Below the pieces are notes generated by a model, which saw nothing but the letters and a program-made list of their open reading frames with translations, was not told the DNA's origin and searched no databases. A stretch of 64,000 nucleotides of DNA, from contig NZ_OW485601.1 of the NCBI RefSeq assembly GCF_937425535.1, forward strand, positions 425,001 through 489,000. Reading direction: 5' to 3'. The DNA is from Rhodovastum atsumiense. Its GTDB lineage: Bacteria > Pseudomonadota > Alphaproteobacteria > Acetobacterales > Acetobacteraceae. The position numbers were made by a program, and so were the translations under genes. Shown one piece after another: positions 24,515 through 34,307 of the stretch (its first letter is position 1; each line of letters opens with the position of its first letter).

Positions 24515-26065
24515 TCATCCCCGCGACACCTCGCGAATATCGATGCGGGACAGGCCCAGGGCGGCCGCGACCAGCCCCAGGCGGTCCCGCACGACCTCGC
24601 TGTCCGGGACGCGCGCGCCCTCGGCGATTTCCAGCCGCACCATGTCGGCCTCGATCCGCAGCCGGGCCGAGGCCAGGATCTCCGGCACCCCGCCGGAGAA
24701 ACGATAGCCCAGCAGCAACACCCGCCCCAGGATCAGGGCGCGGCGGCGCTGGTGTTTCGAGAGCAGCCCGATCGCCGGGGCCAGCGCCGGATCGTTAGGG
24801 GCGCCAGCGTAGCGGCCATGGATCACCGCGGCGAGAAACACGCGCTCGGCATGATCGATGCCGATGAAGGGGAACTGCACCAGCCTGCGGAAGCTTTCCG
24901 TGGCGCGAACGTCGATGTGGTCGCGCCAGGCGATGTCGGAGAGCGCGCAGGCCGCCAGGCGCAGCCGGCGCTCGGCCGCCACCTCCGCCGGGAACAGGCC
25001 ATCGGTCCAGTGCGCCAGCGCGCGGGCGAACCCCGGAACGCGGGCCTGGGGCAGACCGAGCGACTGCGCCGCCTCGACCAGCGGATCGGCGCTGCGTTCC
25101 GCCATGGGGAGATGCGCATAGATCCACCCTTCGCGCACGCCCAGGGCCGAAAAGACGACGCGCTCGGGCGCCAGCCGCTTCAGCACGCGATCCAGCACCA
25201 GGGCCGAGGCGCGCAAGGTGGCGACGCGCCGCCGGGCAAGACCGGGAAGCGCGGTCAGCTTCGGCTCCGGCAGGCGCCAGACCCGGCCGGCGAAATCCCG
25301 CGCCTCGCCGGCCTCGATGGAATAGCCGTGCGTCACCGGCACCGGCGTCGGGCGCGATGCCATGTGCACGCGGGCAAAGGAGCGCCACCCGCCCCCGACC
25401 GCATGGAAGACCGGCTCGGTCAGTGCGGGCGACAGGCGCTCGGCCAGCACGGCATCGACCCGCTGCTTCGCCTTGTCGCCGAACTCCGCCAGCATCGCCT
25501 GCACCGGCAAGGCGCCGAGCGGCAGGCTCGCCGTCCGGTCCCCGACACGATCGTCGAGGACCTCGGCCAGTTCGAGGCTGCCGCCGCCCATGTCGCCGAC
25601 CAGTCCGCGCGGACGGTAGAACCCGGCGATGACGCCGAGGGCGGCGAAGCGCGCTTCCTCGGCGCCGGCGAGCACACGCACCTGCAGGCCCGCTTCCCCG
25701 GCCAGGGCGGCGACCAGCGCCGCGCCGTTATTGGCCCGGCGAATCGCCTCGGTGGCGAGAACGTCGATCCGCCCGACTTCCATGGCTTCGGCGACGGCGC
25801 GGAACCGGCGCCCGGCCGCGACCGTGCGGCGGAAGCTCTCCGGCGGGATCTCGCCGGTGCGGTCGAGGTCGGCACCCAGGCGGCAGAGCGACTTCTCGTT
25901 GAAGCGCGGCAGCGGGGCGCGGCCGATCCGGTCGTAGACGACCAGCCGCACCGAGTTCGAGCCGATATCGATGATGGCATAGGGGGGCCGCGCGGAACGG
26001 CTGGTCCAGTCGGGATCGAGCTCCAGCGGGCGGGCCAGGGCGTCGTCGTCAGGCGGTTGTTCCAT
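24515..26065 (-). CDS. ppx: Exopolyphosphatase / guanosine pentaphosphatase (Ppx/GppA)
   Basis: 516 residues. The ASKHA phosphate motif AIIDIGSNSVRLVVYD is near residues 30-45, and the second motif GDMGGGSLELAEV near 165. The C-terminal third is an HD-like helical domain (YAHLP, then HRERR-like segments around GLLSKHQRRRALILGR). It hydrolyses terminal phosphates of polyphosphate or pppGpp in the cytoplasm. The gene is not next to ppk. An open intergenic region of about 500 bases separates it from the divergent TRIC-like gene. Confidence 0.88.
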   Translation of the reverse strand: MEQPPDDDALARPLELDPDWTSRSARPPYAIIDIGSNSVRLVVYDRIGRAPLPRFNEKSLCRLGADLDRTGEIPPESFRRTVAAGRRFRAVAEAMEVGRIDVLATEAIRRANNGAALVAALAGEAGLQVRVLAGAEEARFAALGVIAGFYRPRGLVGDMGGGSLELAEVLDDRVGDRTASLPLGALPVQAMLAEFGDKAKQRVDAVLAERLSPALTEPVFHAVGGGWRSFARVHMASRPTPVPVTHGYSIEAGEARDFAGRVWRLPEPKLTALPGLARRRVATLRASALVLDRVLKRLAPERVVFSALGVREGWIYAHLPMAERSADPLVEAAQSLGLPQARVPGFARALAHWTDGLFPAEVAAERRLRLAACALSDIAWRDHIDVRATESFRRLVQFPFIGIDHAERVFLAAVIHGRYAGAPNDPALAPAIGLLSKHQRRRALILGRVLLLGYRFSGGVPEILASARLRIEADMVRLEIAEGARVPDSEVVRDRLGLVAAALGLSRIDIREVSRG

Positions 26066-26568
26066 CGATCGACCGTCCTCCCGTCGCCGGATTGCACCCC
26101 GCTCCCTTCATCCCGGGCCGGGATGCCCGGGCTGCTGCGGCGACGGTACTCGCCATCGCCTTCCGGCACGAGCCCTCGGCAGGGCGTGGCGGCAAGTGAT
26201 GTCGCGCCGGCGATCAACTGAACGTCATCCCCGTGCGCCTTCCCGCCGATAGCGCCTGCCGCCGTCAACGCATGCGTCCACTGTCAGCATTTGCATACAG
26301 CCGACATAACCCCCTAAGAGCACTCTCTCTTTCGCTGCCAACAGAGAGTCGGCCCGCATGGGTGTAAACGACCGCATACACAGCCCCATGGCCGGACCGC
26401 GCCTTGCCAACCGATTCCCGCCCGAACGACCGCGCCGCCCGCTGGCACGGGGCTTGCCCTTCCCGCGGTCAATACGAGGGGGAGGACATGCATGCCGGAC
26501 ATCGCCCATGCCCGTGGCGGCACCATCCACGCCCGGCCCTCCCCTCCTCACCCCCCGGAACGGACCTC
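26066..26568. other. Intergenic region between ppx and the TRIC-like gene
   Basis: About 500 bases with no convincing gene. It must hold the promoters of both divergent genes. The only clear structure is an inverted repeat of ACTCTCT (26322-26328) and AGAGAGT (26343-26349) separated by 14 bases. The stretch around 26277-26315 is A+T-richer and may contain a promoter, but I could not identify good hexamers or a Pho box. Confidence 0.5.
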
Positions 26569-27210
26569 ATGCATTCGATGCTGCACATCCTGGACATCGT
26601 CGGCACCGCCGTGTTCGCCGCCAGCGGCGCCCTGAGTGCGTCGCGCAAGGGCATGGACATCATCGGCTTCTGCCTGCTCGCCGCGGTGACCGGCATCGGT
26701 GGCGGCACGTTGCGCGACGTGTTGCTCGGCGTGCAGCCGGTCTCGTGGCTGATGCAGCCCGGCGTGATCCTGCTGTGCTTCGGCGTCGCGTTGGTCTCGT
26801 TCTTCACGGCGCATCACCTCGAATCGCGCGAGCGCGTGCTGCTCTGGGCGGATGCCGTGGGGCTCGCGGTGTTCTGCGTCACCGGCACGCAGCACGCCCT
26901 GGCCGCCGGCGCCAGCCCGATCGCCGCGGTGCTGATGGGCGCCGTCACCGCGACCTTCGGCGGCATCATCCGCGACGTGCTGTGCAACGAGAAACCGCTG
27001 ATCCTGTACAAGGAAATCTACGTCACGGCCGCCGCCGCGGGCGCCGTGGTCTACGTCACCACCGTTCCCTTCATGCCGGACCCGCGCATCGCCGAGATCC
27101 TCGGCCTGCTGACGGCGTTCATGGCGCGCGCCGGCGGGCTGGTCGCGTCGCTCTCCCTGCCGACCTACGCGAAACGGCCCGCCCGCCCGCAGGAAACTGG
27201 CCGGCCCTGA
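26569..27210 (+). CDS. TRIC cation channel family protein (UPF0126, YadS/YicG-like)
   Basis: 213 residues from the ATG at 26569 with about seven hydrophobic segments and two UPF0126 repeats. Each carries the glycine-rich kink motif (AVTGIGGGTLRDVLLG and AVTATFGGIIRDVLCNEKP). Prokaryotic TRIC homologues form trimeric K+-permeable channels in the inner membrane. The family is usually about 205 residues, which supports this start against in-frame upstream ATGs. An amino acid permease gene follows after about 50 bases. Confidence 0.85.
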   Translation: MHSMLHILDIVGTAVFAASGALSASRKGMDIIGFCLLAAVTGIGGGTLRDVLLGVQPVSWLMQPGVILLCFGVALVSFFTAHHLESRERVLLWADAVGLAVFCVTGTQHALAAGASPIAAVLMGAVTATFGGIIRDVLCNEKPLILYKEIYVTAAAAGAVVYVTTVPFMPDPRIAEILGLLTAFMARAGGLVASLSLPTYAKRPARPQETGRP

Positions 27211-27261
27211 ACGGTCGCGCCACCTTCCCGACCACCTTCAACCAGAACAAGGGGAAACACC

Positions 27262-28665
27262 ATGCCATCCACCCAGGCCGCACTTGATCGCGAGAGCGCG
27301 CACGAACGCGAAGACTTCGTCCGCGGGCTCAGCGAGCGCCACATCCAGCTCATCGCCATCGGCGGTGCCATCGGCGTCGGCCTGTTCCTTGGTGCCGGCA
27401 CCGCGATCTCGCGGTCCGGCCCGGGCCTGCTGGCGGCCTATGCCATTGGCGGCATCGCCATCTTCTTCATCATGCGGGCGCTCGGCGAATTGCTGACCTA
27501 CCGCCCGGTCGCCGGATCCTTCGCCAGCTACGCCGAGGAATTCGCCGGCCCCTTCGCCGGCTTCGTCACCGGCTGGTCGTACTGGTTCATGTGGGTGGCG
27601 ATCGGCATGGCCGAGATCACCGCGGTCGGCGTGTATTTCCACTACTGGTTCCCCGGCCTGCCGCAATGGATCCCCGCACTGGCCACGCTCGCCGTGCTCT
27701 ACGCCGCCAACCAGATCGCCGTGCGGCTGTTCGGCGAGGTCGAGTTCTGGTTCGCGCTGATCAAGGTGGTAGCGATCGTCGCCATGATGGGGATCGGCCT
27801 CGCCGTCATCCTGTTCGGGGTCAGCGATCTGGGCCCGACCGCAGGTGTCGGCAATCTCTGGTCGCATGGCGGCTTCTTCCCGACGGGCCTGCTCGGGGTG
27901 GTGCTGACGCTGCAGATCGTCATGTTCGCCTACCAGGGCGTCGAGCTGGTGGGCGTGACCGCGGGCGAAGCGGCCAATCCCGCGCGCGTGCTGCCCCGCG
28001 CCGTCAACAGCGTGGTCTGGCGCATTCTCGTCTTCTACATCGGTGCGCTGGCGATCCTGATGGCGGTGCTGCCCTGGGACCAGTTCCAGCCCGGCGTCAG
28101 CCCCTTCGTGCTGGTGTTCGAAAAGATCGGCATCCCGGCCGCCGCCGGCATCATCAACTTCGTCGTCATCACCGCCGCCGCCTCGTCCTGCAACAGCGGA
28201 CTCTTCAGCACCGGACGCATGCTCTACACGCTGGCGCAGTTCGGGCAGGCCCCGGCCGCCTTCGGCCAGGTCAATCGCCGGCACGTGCCCGCCACCGCCA
28301 TCACCGCCTCGGCGGCGGTCATGCTGGTGGGCGTTGCCCTGAACTACCTCGCCCCCGGCCATGTCTTCGAGTGGGTCACCAGCATCTCGGTGATCGGCGC
28401 GCTGTGGACCTGGGGCATGATCATGTTCGCGCATCTGCGCTTCCGCCAGGCGGTGGCCGCCGGCCGCGTCCCGGCCAGTCCCTTCCGCATGCCGGGCGCC
28501 CCGCTCGCCAACTGGCTGGTGATCGGCTTCATGGTGCTGATCGCCGCCTTCCTGAGCCTCGACGCCGGCACGCGGATCGCGTTGTACGTCGCTCCGGTCT
28601 GGTTCGGCCTGCTCGCGATCGGCTACCGGATGATCCGCCAGCCACGGTTCATGGCCGCGGAATAA
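27262..28665 (+). CDS. APC-family amino acid permease (AAT subgroup)
   Basis: 467 residues with about twelve transmembrane segments. RGLSERHIQLIAIGGAIGVGLFLGAGTAI at the N-terminus is the hallmark of the amino acid transporter (AAT) subgroup, which includes ProY, AroP, GabP and AnsP. FAYQGVELVGVTAGEAANP in segment six and the SSCNSGLFSTGRMLYTLA block fit the same group. It is a proton symporter for an amino acid; the specific substrate cannot be read. A GGGGAAACACC precedes the ATG. Confidence 0.9.
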   Translation: MPSTQAALDRESAHEREDFVRGLSERHIQLIAIGGAIGVGLFLGAGTAISRSGPGLLAAYAIGGIAIFFIMRALGELLTYRPVAGSFASYAEEFAGPFAGFVTGWSYWFMWVAIGMAEITAVGVYFHYWFPGLPQWIPALATLAVLYAANQIAVRLFGEVEFWFALIKVVAIVAMMGIGLAVILFGVSDLGPTAGVGNLWSHGGFFPTGLLGVVLTLQIVMFAYQGVELVGVTAGEAANPARVLPRAVNSVVWRILVFYIGALAILMAVLPWDQFQPGVSPFVLVFEKIGIPAAAGIINFVVITAAASSCNSGLFSTGRMLYTLAQFGQAPAAFGQVNRRHVPATAITASAAVMLVGVALNYLAPGHVFEWVTSISVIGALWTWGMIMFAHLRFRQAVAAGRVPASPFRMPGAPLANWLVIGFMVLIAAFLSLDAGTRIALYVAPVWFGLLAIGYRMIRQPRFMAAE

Positions 28666-28805
28666 CGCTGCGCACCGGGCGGCACCACACCAGGCTGTGA
28701 CCGCCCGGCGGCAACCCCGCCCAGGCATCCGCACTATCGTCGACCGGCCTGGGCCTGCCATGCTCCGGGCCGGCTGACGTCGCCTCATCCTGCCGGTGGC
28801 AGGCA

Positions 28806-30758
28806 ATGACAGCGGGGACCCTGGGAGCGATGGATCTTCAGGCCGAGTGGCTGGAGACCGATGGCCATGGCGGTTACGCCTCGGGCACCGTCAGCGGTGA
28901 GCGCACCCGCCGCTACCATGCGCTGCTGCTGACCGCGACGACGCCGCCCACCGGCCGGGTGGTGCTGGTGAATGGCATCGAGGCCTGGCTCGAAGGGCCA
29001 CACGGCCGGATCCCGCTCAGCACCCAGCGATACCTGCCGGACATCCGGCACCCCGAAGGCGATCGCGGCATCGTATCCTTCTCGGCCACGCCCTGGCCGC
29101 GCTGGCAGTTCGCATCAAGGGTCACGCAGGAGATCCTGGCTGGCCGGCAGGGCGAAGGCACGGTGCTGCGCTGGTGCCGCACCGACGCAGCGGCCCCGAC
29201 GCGGCTGCTGGTGCGCCCGCTGCTGTCCGGCCGCGATTATCACGCCCTGCACCGGCACAATGATGTGTTCGACGCCACGGCACGGGTCGCCGGCGGGAAT
29301 GTCGGCTGGCGCCCCTATCGTGACCTGCCAGGCATCGCGCTGCTCAGCAACGGCCAGTACGAGCACGACCCGCAATGGTTTTATAACTTCCTTTACCACA
29401 CCGAAGCCGCGCGTGGCCTTGATTGCGTCGAGGACCTGCTGTCACCGGGCATGATCAGCTTCGACCTCAGCCACGCCGATGCGGTCATGGTGCTGCGGAC
29501 CGGCGAGGACCTGTCGGCGCCGGCCAACGCAGTTGCAGCGGCACTCCTCGCCGCGGAGCACGACCGCCGCAGCGCGGTCCCGACGGTGTGGCTCGCCGCC
29601 GATGCGTATCTGACCGCGCGCGACGGAGGGCTGTCGCTGATCGCGGGCTATCCCTGGTTCACCGACTGGGGACGCGACACCTTCATCGCCATGCGCGGCC
29701 TGATGCTCGGCACCGGGCGGCTGGCGGAGGCCAAGCAAATCCTGCTGACCTGGGCCGGGCTGGTGAACCAGGGCATGTTGCCCAACCGGTTCCCCGATGC
29801 CGGGACGGCCCCGGAATACAACGCGGTCGATGCCTCGCTCTGGTTCATCATCGCCATGCACGACCTGCTCGACAGCGCCGCTGCGGCTGGCGAGGAACCG
29901 GCTTCCGCCACGCAGGCGTGCCTGATCGGCGCGGCGGAGGCGATCCTCGACGGCTATGCGCGAGGGACCCGCTACGGAATTGGCGTTGACCAGGATGGAT
30001 TGCTGCGTGCCGGCGAGCCGGGCCAGCAACTGACCTGGATGGATGCCAGATTCGGTGACTGGGTGGTCACGCCCCGGATCGGCAAGCCGGTCGAGGTCGA
30101 GGCGCTGTGGATCAACGCGCTGCGGATCGCCGGTGCATGGTCGCCGCGCTGGCAGGAGATGGAAGCCCGGGCACGCACCAGCTTTGCCGCGCGTTTTCCG
30201 GACCCGGCAACCGGTGGCCTCGTCGATGTGGTGGATGTCGATCACGTGCCGGGACACTGCGACCGCAGCCTGCGGCCGAACCAGATCCTGGCGGTCGGCG
30301 GGCTGCCCTTCCCGCTGCTGACCGGCACGGCGGCGCGGCGCGTGGTCGATCTGGTGGAAGCGCGCCTGCTGACACCGCTTGGCCTGCGCACGCTCTCGCC
30401 GGACCACCCCGCCTACGCGCCCCGCTATCAGGGTGACCTGCGCGCGCGCGACGCGGCCTATCACCAGGGCACCGCCTGGCCCTGGTTGATGGGCCCCTTC
30501 GTCGAGGCCTGGCTGCGCGTGCGGGGCGATACGCCTGAAGCCCGGCAGGAAGCACGGACACGCTTCCTGGCCCCGCTGCGCGCGCATCTCGATACCGCCG
30601 GCCTGGGCCATGTGTCCGAGCTTGCCGATGCCGAGGCGCCGCATGCCCCGGGTGGCTGCCCGTTCCAGGCCTGGTCGCTCGGTGAGGTGATCCGCATCGA
30701 ACGCATGCTCACCCCGGAGACCCGTGCCCTGCTCCGCCCCCGATCGGGAGACGCCTGA
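28806..30758 (+). CDS. Glycogen debranching enzyme, bacterial/archaeal GH133 type
   Basis: 650 residues. The N-terminal GDE_N domain opens with EWLETDGHGGYASGTVSGERTRRYHALL, the family signature. The C-terminal (alpha/alpha)6 catalytic domain carries GYPWFTDWGRDTFIAMRGLML near residues 280-300, EYNAVDASLWFI near 340, and YHQGTAWPWLMGPFVEA near 560. It would hydrolyse alpha-1,6 branches of glycogen-like glucans in the cytoplasm. It is the first gene of a tightly spaced operon (GH63-like hydrolase, glucose dehydrogenase, aquaporin). The next start overlaps its stop as TGATG. A second, divergent debranching-like protein is encoded at 44.2 kb. Confidence 0.88.
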   Translation: MTAGTLGAMDLQAEWLETDGHGGYASGTVSGERTRRYHALLLTATTPPTGRVVLVNGIEAWLEGPHGRIPLSTQRYLPDIRHPEGDRGIVSFSATPWPRWQFASRVTQEILAGRQGEGTVLRWCRTDAAAPTRLLVRPLLSGRDYHALHRHNDVFDATARVAGGNVGWRPYRDLPGIALLSNGQYEHDPQWFYNFLYHTEAARGLDCVEDLLSPGMISFDLSHADAVMVLRTGEDLSAPANAVAAALLAAEHDRRSAVPTVWLAADAYLTARDGGLSLIAGYPWFTDWGRDTFIAMRGLMLGTGRLAEAKQILLTWAGLVNQGMLPNRFPDAGTAPEYNAVDASLWFIIAMHDLLDSAAAAGEEPASATQACLIGAAEAILDGYARGTRYGIGVDQDGLLRAGEPGQQLTWMDARFGDWVVTPRIGKPVEVEALWINALRIAGAWSPRWQEMEARARTSFAARFPDPATGGLVDVVDVDHVPGHCDRSLRPNQILAVGGLPFPLLTGTAARRVVDLVEARLLTPLGLRTLSPDHPAYAPRYQGDLRARDAAYHQGTAWPWLMGPFVEAWLRVRGDTPEARQEARTRFLAPLRAHLDTAGLGHVSELADAEAPHAPGGCPFQAWSLGEVIRIERMLTPETRALLRPRSGDA

Positions 30759-33472
30759 TGACGGCCAGACACCCTCTGCCCCCCTGCCTGCTGGAGACGG
30801 AGGAAGGCAGGCGCCTGAACGGCCCCGCCGCCGATCCAGCCTGGCGCCGCTGGGGTCCCTATCTCAGCGAGCGGCAATGGGGAACGGTACGCGAGGACTA
30901 CAGCCCCGATGGCACGGCCTGGGACAGCTTCCCGCACGACCACGCGCGCAGCCGCGCCTATCGCTGGGGCGAGGACGGCATCGCCGGCTGGAGCGATGAC
31001 CAGAGCCTCTGGTGCCTGGGACTGGCGTTATGGAACGGACGCGACCCGATCCTGAAGGAGCGGATGTTCGGCCTGACCAACGCTGAAGGCAACCACGGCG
31101 AGGATGTCAAGGAGCTGTACTACTACAGCGACGGCGTACCCAGCCATGCCTATATGCGGATGCGCTATCTTTATCCCCAGGCCGCTTTTCCCTATGCCCG
31201 CCTGGTCGAGGAAAATCGTCGCCGTGGACCGCAGGAACCGGAACTGGAGCTGATCGACACCGACGTCTTCAACGAGGCGAGCTATTTCGATGTCACCGTC
31301 GAATACGCGAAAGCATCGCCGGACGACATCCTGATGTGCATCACCCTGCGCAACCCCGGCCCCGAGGCAGCACGGCTGCATGTGCTGCCGCAGCTCTGGG
31401 CGCGCAATACCTGGTCGTGGACCTCCGGCTGCGCGCGACCGTTGCTGCGCGCCGAGGGCAACGGCGTGGTCGCGGCAACGCATCCGCTGCTGCCATCCCG
31501 CCATCTGCTGTGCGAGGGCGCACCCAGGCTGCTGTTCTGCGAGAACGAGACCAATTTTCGCCGGCTTTATGGCATCGACGTCCCCGGTCCCTGCAAGGAT
31601 GGCATCAACGACTGCGTGATCGGCGGCGATGAAGCAGCGGTCAGCGCGCAGCCGCAGGGCACCAAATGCGCGGCCTGGTACGTGCTTGACCTCGGCCCGG
31701 GCGCAACGGCGCAGATCCGGCTCCGCTTTCGCCCGGCAACGCCCAAAGCCGTTGATGCCTTCGCCGATTTTGCCACGATCCTCCGCGCCCGCATCACCGA
31801 GACCGATGAGTTCTACGCCGCCCTGCAGCGCCGCATCGCCGATCCCGATGCGCGGCTGGTGCAGCGCCAGGCCTTCGCCGGCATGTTGTGGTCGAAGCAG
31901 TTCTATTACATCGACATCCCGCAATGGCTCGACGGGGATCCGGTGCAGCCACCGCCGCCCCCCGGGCGTCGGCAGGGCCGCAATGCCGACTGGCGGCACC
32001 TGAACAACGCCGATGTCATCTCGATGCCGGACAAATGGGAATATCCCTGGTACGCGGCCTGGGACCTGGCCTTCCACTGCGTCACGCTGGCCGCGATCGA
32101 TCCGGGTTTCGCCAAGTCGCAACTCGTGCTGCTGACGCGCGAGTGGTACATGCATCCCAATGGCGGGCTGCCGGCCTATGAATGGGCCTTCGGCGACGTC
32201 AATCCGCCGGTGCACGCCTGGGCCGCGTGGCGCGTCTACCAGATGGATCAAGCCCTGACCGGAACCGCCGACCGGGCCTTCCTCGAGCGCGTCTTCCACA
32301 AATTGCTGCTGAACTTTACCTGGTGGGTCAACCGCAAGGACCCGGAAGGCCGCAACGTCTTCCAGGGTGGCTTTCTCGGCCTCGACAATATCGGCATCTT
32401 CGACCGCTCGGCACCGCTGCCGACCGGCGGCTGCATCACCCAGTCCGACGGCACCGCCTGGATGGCGATGTACACGCTGAACCTGCTGCGCATTTCCATC
32501 GAGCTGGCGCAGCAGAATCCGGTGTACGAGGACATCGCCACCAAGTTCTTCGAGCATTTCCTCGGCATCGCCGAGGCCATGGCCAATCTGAGCGGCAACG
32601 GCGTCGGACTGTGGGACGAGCAGGACCAGTTCTTCTACGACGTGCTGCGCCTGCCCGGCGACCGTCATGTGCCGCTGCGCATCCGCTCGATGGTCGGCCT
32701 GATCCCGCTCTTCGCGGTCGAGGTCATCGACCAGGCCATGCTGGACCGCCTGCCGGACTTCGCCCATCGCCTGCGCTGGTACCTGAACTATCGCCCGGAT
32801 CTTGCCAGGCTGGTGTCGCGCTGGCAGGAACCCGGCCGTGGCGAAACCCATTTGCTGTCGCTGCTGCGCGGCCACCGCATGAAGGCGCTGCTGCGGCGCA
32901 TGCTGGACGAAACCGAGTTTCTCTCGCCCTATGGCGTGCGCGCCGTCTCCCGCGACCACGCCGAGCACCCCTACACCTTCGAGCATGACGGCAACCGCTT
33001 CAGCGTCGGCTACCTGCCGGGCGAATCGGATTCGCGCCTGTTCGGCGGCAATTCCAACTGGCGTGGTCCGATCTGGATGCCGGTGAACTACATGCTGGTC
33101 GAAAGCCTGCGGGAGTTCCACCGCTACTACGGCGAGAATTTCCGGGTCGAATGTCCGGTCGGCTCCGGACAGTATCTCAGCCTGCGAGAGGTCGCCGACG
33201 AGCTGTCGCGGCGCCTCGCCCGCCTGTTCCTGCGCGGCCCCGACGGTCGCCGGCCGGCGCTGGGCGAAGCCGCCCTGCTGCAACAGGATCCGGCTTTCCG
33301 CGACCATCTGCTGTTCCACGAATACTTCCACGGCGATACCGGCCGCGGCGTCGGTGCCGCGCACCAGACCGGCTGGACCGGGCTGATCGCGCTGCTGCTG
33401 CATCCGCGCACCGAGCAACACCTGTGTGGGTTCATGTTGAACGAAAGGATGCTGGCCGATGTCCGCGCCTGA
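30758..33472 (+). CDS. MGH1/GH63-like glycoside hydrolase (probable alpha-glucosidase)
   Basis: 904 residues of the bacterial GH63/MGH1-like (alpha/alpha)6-barrel hydrolases. The N-terminal beta-rich domain starts with [21 protein letters not shown] and includes [22 protein letters not shown]. The barrel has [20 protein letters not shown] near 425-450 and [24 protein letters not shown] near 465-490. The C-terminal part has [19 protein letters not shown] and [12 protein letters not shown]. Relatives hydrolyse alpha-glucosides or mannosylglycerate. In this operon the likely job is releasing glucose from debranched glucan or an alpha-glucoside. No signal peptide is seen, so it should act in the cytoplasm. 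Confidence 0.85.
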   Translation: MTARHPLPPCLLETEEGRRLNGPAADPAWRRWGPYLSERQWGTVREDYSPDGTAWDSFPHDHARSRAYRWGEDGIAGWSDDQSLWCLGLALWNGRDPILKERMFGLTNAEGNHGEDVKELYYYSDGVPSHAYMRMRYLYPQAAFPYARLVEENRRRGPQEPELELIDTDVFNEASYFDVTVEYAKASPDDILMCITLRNPGPEAARLHVLPQLWARNTWSWTSGCARPLLRAEGNGVVAATHPLLPSRHLLCEGAPRLLFCENETNFRRLYGIDVPGPCKDGINDCVIGGDEAAVSAQPQGTKCAAWYVLDLGPGATAQIRLRFRPATPKAVDAFADFATILRARITETDEFYAALQRRIADPDARLVQRQAFAGMLWSKQFYYIDIPQWLDGDPVQPPPPPGRRQGRNADWRHLNNADVISMPDKWEYPWYAAWDLAFHCVTLAAIDPGFAKSQLVLLTREWYMHPNGGLPAYEWAFGDVNPPVHAWAAWRVYQMDQALTGTADRAFLERVFHKLLLNFTWWVNRKDPEGRNVFQGGFLGLDNIGIFDRSAPLPTGGCITQSDGTAWMAMYTLNLLRISIELAQQNPVYEDIATKFFEHFLGIAEAMANLSGNGVGLWDEQDQFFYDVLRLPGDRHVPLRIRSMVGLIPLFAVEVIDQAMLDRLPDFAHRLRWYLNYRPDLARLVSRWQEPGRGETHLLSLLRGHRMKALLRRMLDETEFLSPYGVRAVSRDHAEHPYTFEHDGNRFSVGYLPGESDSRLFGGNSNWRGPIWMPVNYMLVESLREFHRYYGENFRVECPVGSGQYLSLREVADELSRRLARLFLRGPDGRRPALGEAALLQQDPAFRDHLLFHEYFHGDTGRGVGAAHQTGWTGLIALLLHPRTEQHLCGFMLNERMLADVRA

Positions 33473-34307
33473 GATGCCCGCCGCGCGCCTGCCCACGGTC
33501 CCCTATTATCCGGTGCTGACCGGCCAGGTCGCGCTCGTCACCGGCGCCAGCTCCGGGATCGGCCGTGCCACCGCGCTTGGCCTCGCGCGCGCCGGCGCCG
33601 TCGTGGCGGTGAATTACGGCTCCGACGCGAAGGCCGCGGCCGAGGTGGTGGCCGAGATCGAAGCCGTCGGAAGCCGGGCCCTCGCCGTGCGCGCCGATGT
33701 CTCCCGCGAGGACGAGGTGCTGGCGATGTTCCGCAGCGTCGTGGAGACTTTCGGCACGGTGCATGTCCTGGTCAGCAACGCCGGGCTGCAGCGTGACGCC
33801 CCGATCGCGGAGATGTCGCTTGCCGACTGGAACACCGTCATCGGCGTCAACCTGACCGGCCAGTTCCTGTGTGCCCGCGAGGCGGTGCGCGAGTTCCGCC
33901 GACGCGGCATTCAGCCCGATCTCTCCGTCGCCGCCGGCAAGATCATCTGCATGAGTTCGGTGCACGAAGTGATCCCCTGGGCGGGGCATGCCAACTACGC
34001 GGCCAGCAAAGGGGGCGTGTCGCTGCTGATGAAGACGCTGGCGCAGGAACTGGCCCCGGAGCGCATCCGGGTGAACGCGATCGCGCCGGGCGCGATCCGC
34101 ACGCCGATCAACCGGGCCGCCTGGGACACGCCCGAGGCCTATGGCCGCCTGCTGCACCTGCTGCCCTATCGCCGCATCGGCGAGCCTGACGACATCGCCC
34201 AGGCCGCGGTATGGCTCGCCTCCGATGCCTCCGACTACGTCACCGGGGCGACCTTGTTCGTCGATGGCGGCATGACCCTCTATCCCGGGTTCGAGGACAA
34301 CGGCTGA
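33459..34307 (+). CDS. gdh: Glucose 1-dehydrogenase, SDR type
   Basis: 282 residues. The SDR cofactor motif TGASSGIG lies near residues 28-35, NAG near 107 and catalytic YAASK near 185. The flanking segments SSVHEVIPWAGHANYAASKGG, GAIRTPIN and YVTGATLFVDGGMTLYPGF closely follow Bacillus-type glucose dehydrogenases, so the assignment is unusually specific for an SDR. It oxidises beta-D-glucose to gluconolactone with NAD(P)+. The start lies inside the end of the GH63-like gene (14-base overlap), linking glucan breakdown to glucose oxidation. Confidence 0.85.
   Translation: MSAPEMPAARLPTVPYYPVLTGQVALVTGASSGIGRATALGLARAGAVVAVNYGSDAKAAAEVVAEIEAVGSRALAVRADVSREDEVLAMFRSVVETFGTVHVLVSNAGLQRDAPIAEMSLADWNTVIGVNLTGQFLCAREAVREFRRRGIQPDLSVAAGKIICMSSVHEVIPWAGHANYAASKGGVSLLMKTLAQELAPERIRVNAIAPGAIRTPINRAAWDTPEAYGRLLHLLPYRRIGEPDDIAQAAVWLASDASDYVTGATLFVDGGMTLYPGFEDNG

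Noticed and set aside
26277-26315. Possible Pho box near ppx (CTGTCAGCATTTGCATACAG)
   Set aside because: Only one CTGTCA half fits; the second repeat at the required spacing does not.
31028-33496. 822-codon minus-strand open frame
   Set aside because: Antisense to the GH63-like hydrolase, whose motifs are intact; no recognisable protein features.
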